Shown here one piece after another: positions 61,508-64,000 of a DNA stretch of 64,000 bases. The DNA is from Paulownia fortunei (Eukaryota; Streptophyta; Magnoliopsida; Lamiales; Paulowniaceae), in assembly GCA_019321725.1 (NCBI GenBank), contig CM033122.1, positions 2,418,001-2,482,000 of the forward strand. Reading direction: 5' to 3'. The stretch's first letter is position 1, and every line of letters begins with the position of its first letter. A program made the translations under genes and the position numbers. The notes under the pieces are model-generated. The model saw only the letters and a list, made by a program, of their open reading frames with translations. It was not told where the DNA came from and made no database searches.

Positions 61508-62828
61508 ATTCTCAACCTAGATAAAACCTCTTTTCTTCTTTTTTTAGATTGAGATATAATATTATCAAAATTCAAAAAATTAAATTATGTAATCTTTTCC
61601 ACTAGCAATATTACTAACCTCTTCTCTAGGATTGCTTCCTCCTAAATCTCAAATATATCTCATGAATCTGACATCTGCAAGATTCAAAAATCACAAAATC
61701 AATAGAAAGAAACAAGAAAACAAAAAATAAAATAAAAATATAATTCAAATAGAACATAATGCAAAAAATAAAAAAATGCAAAGTTTGCATTCTTTTTCTT
61801 AATAAAAATAAAATGCAAAATACAATGATTATCATGTTAATCATTATATTATGTGTATAGTAGAACATTATTGTTAGTTAAACTCTTAGTTAGCAACCCA
61901 AAAATAAAATAAAACAAAAAAAGGAAAAAAATAGTGTTTCAATATTTTTTTTAAAGTAACGAAAACAATATCTAATAAATGCTAATATGAAGATACATGT
62001 CTCAAATAGAATTGCATAAAATCAAATAATAATCCTTAAAATAAACTTTTCTAAACATAATCAACCCGTACAATAAAATTGAATTTATCAAGTGCTTAAA
62101 ATAGAAAAAAAGTCATTCCTCTTCGTCAATGACTTGGGTGTCCAAATTGGTCAAATTAATTCATATTACTATAAAATCCAATCCAAAAAATACTTGACAA
62201 TTTAATGCTTATCTTTTAACATTTTGATTCAGAAAATTAATAATAGAAGCATTCTACTATTTTTTTTAAAAAAAATTGACATAATAAATTATTAAATAGA
62301 GTATTTCAAGAGCTGAACTCTTTAATCCTAAATACAACTATACAAGTATACAATCAAAATCCACAACTCTACATTTAAACAATACACATTACAATATTAC
62401 AATTTAAACATATATATAAAAAAAGAGAAAAAGACACAAATACAATAAAGAGAAAAATAAATGGTAGAACATATTTTTACCAAGTAGAATTTAGAGTCAG
62501 AGTGGGTGAAGGATTTGTTGTGTGATTGTGCAAGGGTAAAGATTTAAGTGTAAAAAAGAAGAATTAAAGAATGAAGAGAAAGAGAATAAGAGTGCAGAGA
62601 GAGGGAAAGACAAATGAGGGAGATAGAAATGCAATTTTGTAAATGAAAATGAAACCTGGAGCCTTGCTCGGCTGCCCCATAACCTTTTTTTTTCACCTAT
62701 TTTTTATTTATTTTTTGGTTTTTTTAAACTTTGGGTGCCCAATCGGATTTTGGGGTAGAACTGATACTCGATTGATCTTTTTTTTTTTCAAAAAATCAGT
62801 CAGATCGGTCAGGTTGGGACCCAAAATT

Positions 62829-62852
62829 CCAAATCAAAATGCCCACCCCTAG
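62829..62852 (-). mobile_element. Terminal sequence of the hAT element
   Basis: Read on the minus strand from about 62851 the sequence is TAGGGGTGGGCATTTTGATT, matching the TAGGGGTGGGCA-type ends of plant hAT elements as I remember them. It lies 5' of the N-terminal transposase half on the same strand, as expected for the 5' terminus. No matching inverted repeat was found at the left side of the block. Confidence 0.6.
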
Positions 62853-62911
62853 ATTCCATCATGAAAAACAATCATGAACAATATCGTAATCTTATGAACC
62901 CAAAAAAATTT
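62853..62911 (+). repeat. Right copy of the ~59-bp direct repeat
   Basis: Counterpart of 57265–57324 (ATTCCATCATGAAAAACAAT…, TTATGAACCCAAAAAAATTT). It starts exactly where the hAT terminus ends. Spacer from 62912 to the channel gene at 63402 is AT-rich and contains nothing recognisable apart from the channel 3'UTR. Confidence 0.7.
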
Positions 62912-63401
62912 GGGCTATGTTTGAATTTATTTTCTCCCACTCATTTTTCTTCTCCGGATAAATAATATTTGTCACTTGCATTTTAAAAAATAATATTTTT
63001 TATTTTCATAAAATACCAATAATTTATTATAATATTTAAATAATTTTATACCTTACTATACCCCAATAACTACAACATCACAATGTTAACAAAATTTCTA
63101 CATTTAAATTTTTTTTAAAACAAGTCACATCATTTTGTTTGTTTGATATTAAAGTTTCTGAATAAATGTTTTCAAATGAATAAAACAATATTAAATACAT
63201 TAATCTTCATATAACTACTCTGGACAAGCATTTGAGAAAGGAGATCATAACACAACTAGAGATCATCAGGCTTTTAACTGCTTTCTTTGTCTTTTAAAAT
63301 TTTGTACAAGGCCAATAATATTCTAGGGTTCATGCTCTTGAAATCCAATGGATTTGTACTTGAGGGAGTTAAAGAATTTCACACAGAATCTTCTTACTTC
63401 T

Positions 63402-64000
63402 TCACTTCAGTGAAAGAAGTGGTGAAGAAATGTCTGAGCTTTCAGATCCATTTTCACTAGCCAGAATAATATGATCACCATCTCTTATCACACTCATGTC
63501 TTCAATCAAATATCCACCCTTTGTCAGGATTTTTGCAGGACTGAAACCAAACTTTTGATTACCCAAATCCAGCAGCTCCTGAAGAGATCCAGGCAAAAGC
63601 ACCAGCCTTCCAGCTGTATCACCCCTCTCTGGACAACTCACAATCACCCTAGTACAGTTCTGCGGCGTACCAACATTCAAAGAAGGTGGAAACATAGCCC
63701 TTCCTCCTGCACAATTTGATGAATAAATAAGATTCCTCAAAGTTTTGGGGATTTTGAACTGTCATATGATCATATATACTAGTCCAAATTATTACAACCC
63801 GAAGCCTTTAAGCTTTAATAAAGATTCCACTCAGCTCAATCAGACTTTTAAGCTACTGAAAGTTAGGGGCTTAAACTCACCTTCATTTTGTTTTTGGCCG
63901 GCTTTGATGATCCCTGCAAGCGAATTCTGGAAATTGCTTGGCCTCCTCCTTAAGCGGCTGTTGGACAAGCTTAGCTCTCTAGAATTTAATACTAATGACG
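63402..64000 (-). CDS. Shaker-type (AKT-like) K+ channel, C-terminal end with KHA domain
   Basis: 3' end of a plant voltage-gated potassium channel gene; the pore and cyclic-nucleotide-binding-like parts lie beyond the right edge. The last exon is 63402–63706 and the preceding one covers 63881–64000 (and beyond); the donor GAAG|GTGAG and acceptor GTGCAG|GA join in frame (…QKQNE-G-GRAMFPP…). The last exon carries a complete KHA domain: CTRVIVSCPERGDTAGRLV, LLPGSLQELLDLGNQKFG, then KILTKGGYLIEDMSVIRDGD, and ends SSPLLSLK. KHA domains help assemble tetramers of AKT/KAT-type channels. The upstream exon is basic and Ser-rich (SRLRRRPSNFQNSLAGIIK), like the linker before KHA in AKT1-type channels. 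The subtype is not settled. Confidence 0.88.

Overview
The window is nuclear DNA of a flowering plant, most likely a eudicot. It is AT-rich, its genes are split by GT–AG introns with typical plant splice sites, and the products are plant families: a KCS elongase, histone H2A.Z, an EG45/p12-like secreted protein, a plastidial DXS-like protein, a BOR borate exporter and a KHA-domain K+ channel. No prokaryotic operon, CRISPR array, rRNA or confident tRNA gene was seen. The species cannot be fixed from the sequence alone.

Layout. 0–9.4 kb: 3' part (12 exons) of a CCR4-type deadenylase gene on +, running in from beyond the left edge; a Stowaway-like MITE end occupies the first ~54 bp. 12.7–14.3 kb: a 3-ketoacyl-CoA synthase gene (+, KCS11-like, intronless coding region, leader intron) that carries a one-base deletion as given. 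17.0–19.8 kb: histone H2A.Z (-), two exons around a 2.4-kb intron. 20–26 kb: an 81-bp tandem repeat, then AT-rich DNA with two copies of a small MITE-like element. 26.2–26.7 kb: an EG45/p12-like secreted protein gene (-). 26.7–32.9 kb: gene-free, repeat-bearing DNA. 32.9–44.3 kb: a ten-exon type III DXS-like gene (+) whose thiamine-diphosphate motif is degenerate. 44.3–50.5 kb: gene-free AT-rich DNA with a third MITE copy and a possible Helitron end. 50.5–56.1 kb: a 13-exon BOR4-like borate transporter gene (+) with a leader intron and a short uORF. 57.3–62.9 kb: a nested, rearranged transposon block (hAT transposase halves in opposite orientation plus retrotransposon-like sequence). 63.4–64.0 kb: the 3' end of a shaker-type K+ channel gene (-) that continues beyond the right edge.

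The genes are functionally unrelated neighbours, as is usual in plants. The exon coordinates were placed by hand from splice consensus, reading-frame continuity and remembered family sequences; every exon set of the complete genes closes in frame (DXS-like 717 aa, BOR 663 aa, H2A.Z 135 aa, EG45-like 139 aa; the KCS reaches 511 aa only if the lost base is counted). I did not find a convincing undescribed biological system. The observations most worth following are the loss of both predicted Mg2+ ligands in the DXS-like protein, the KCS frameshift, the apparent inversion inside the hAT element, and the tandem repeats in and just upstream of the H2A.Z gene.
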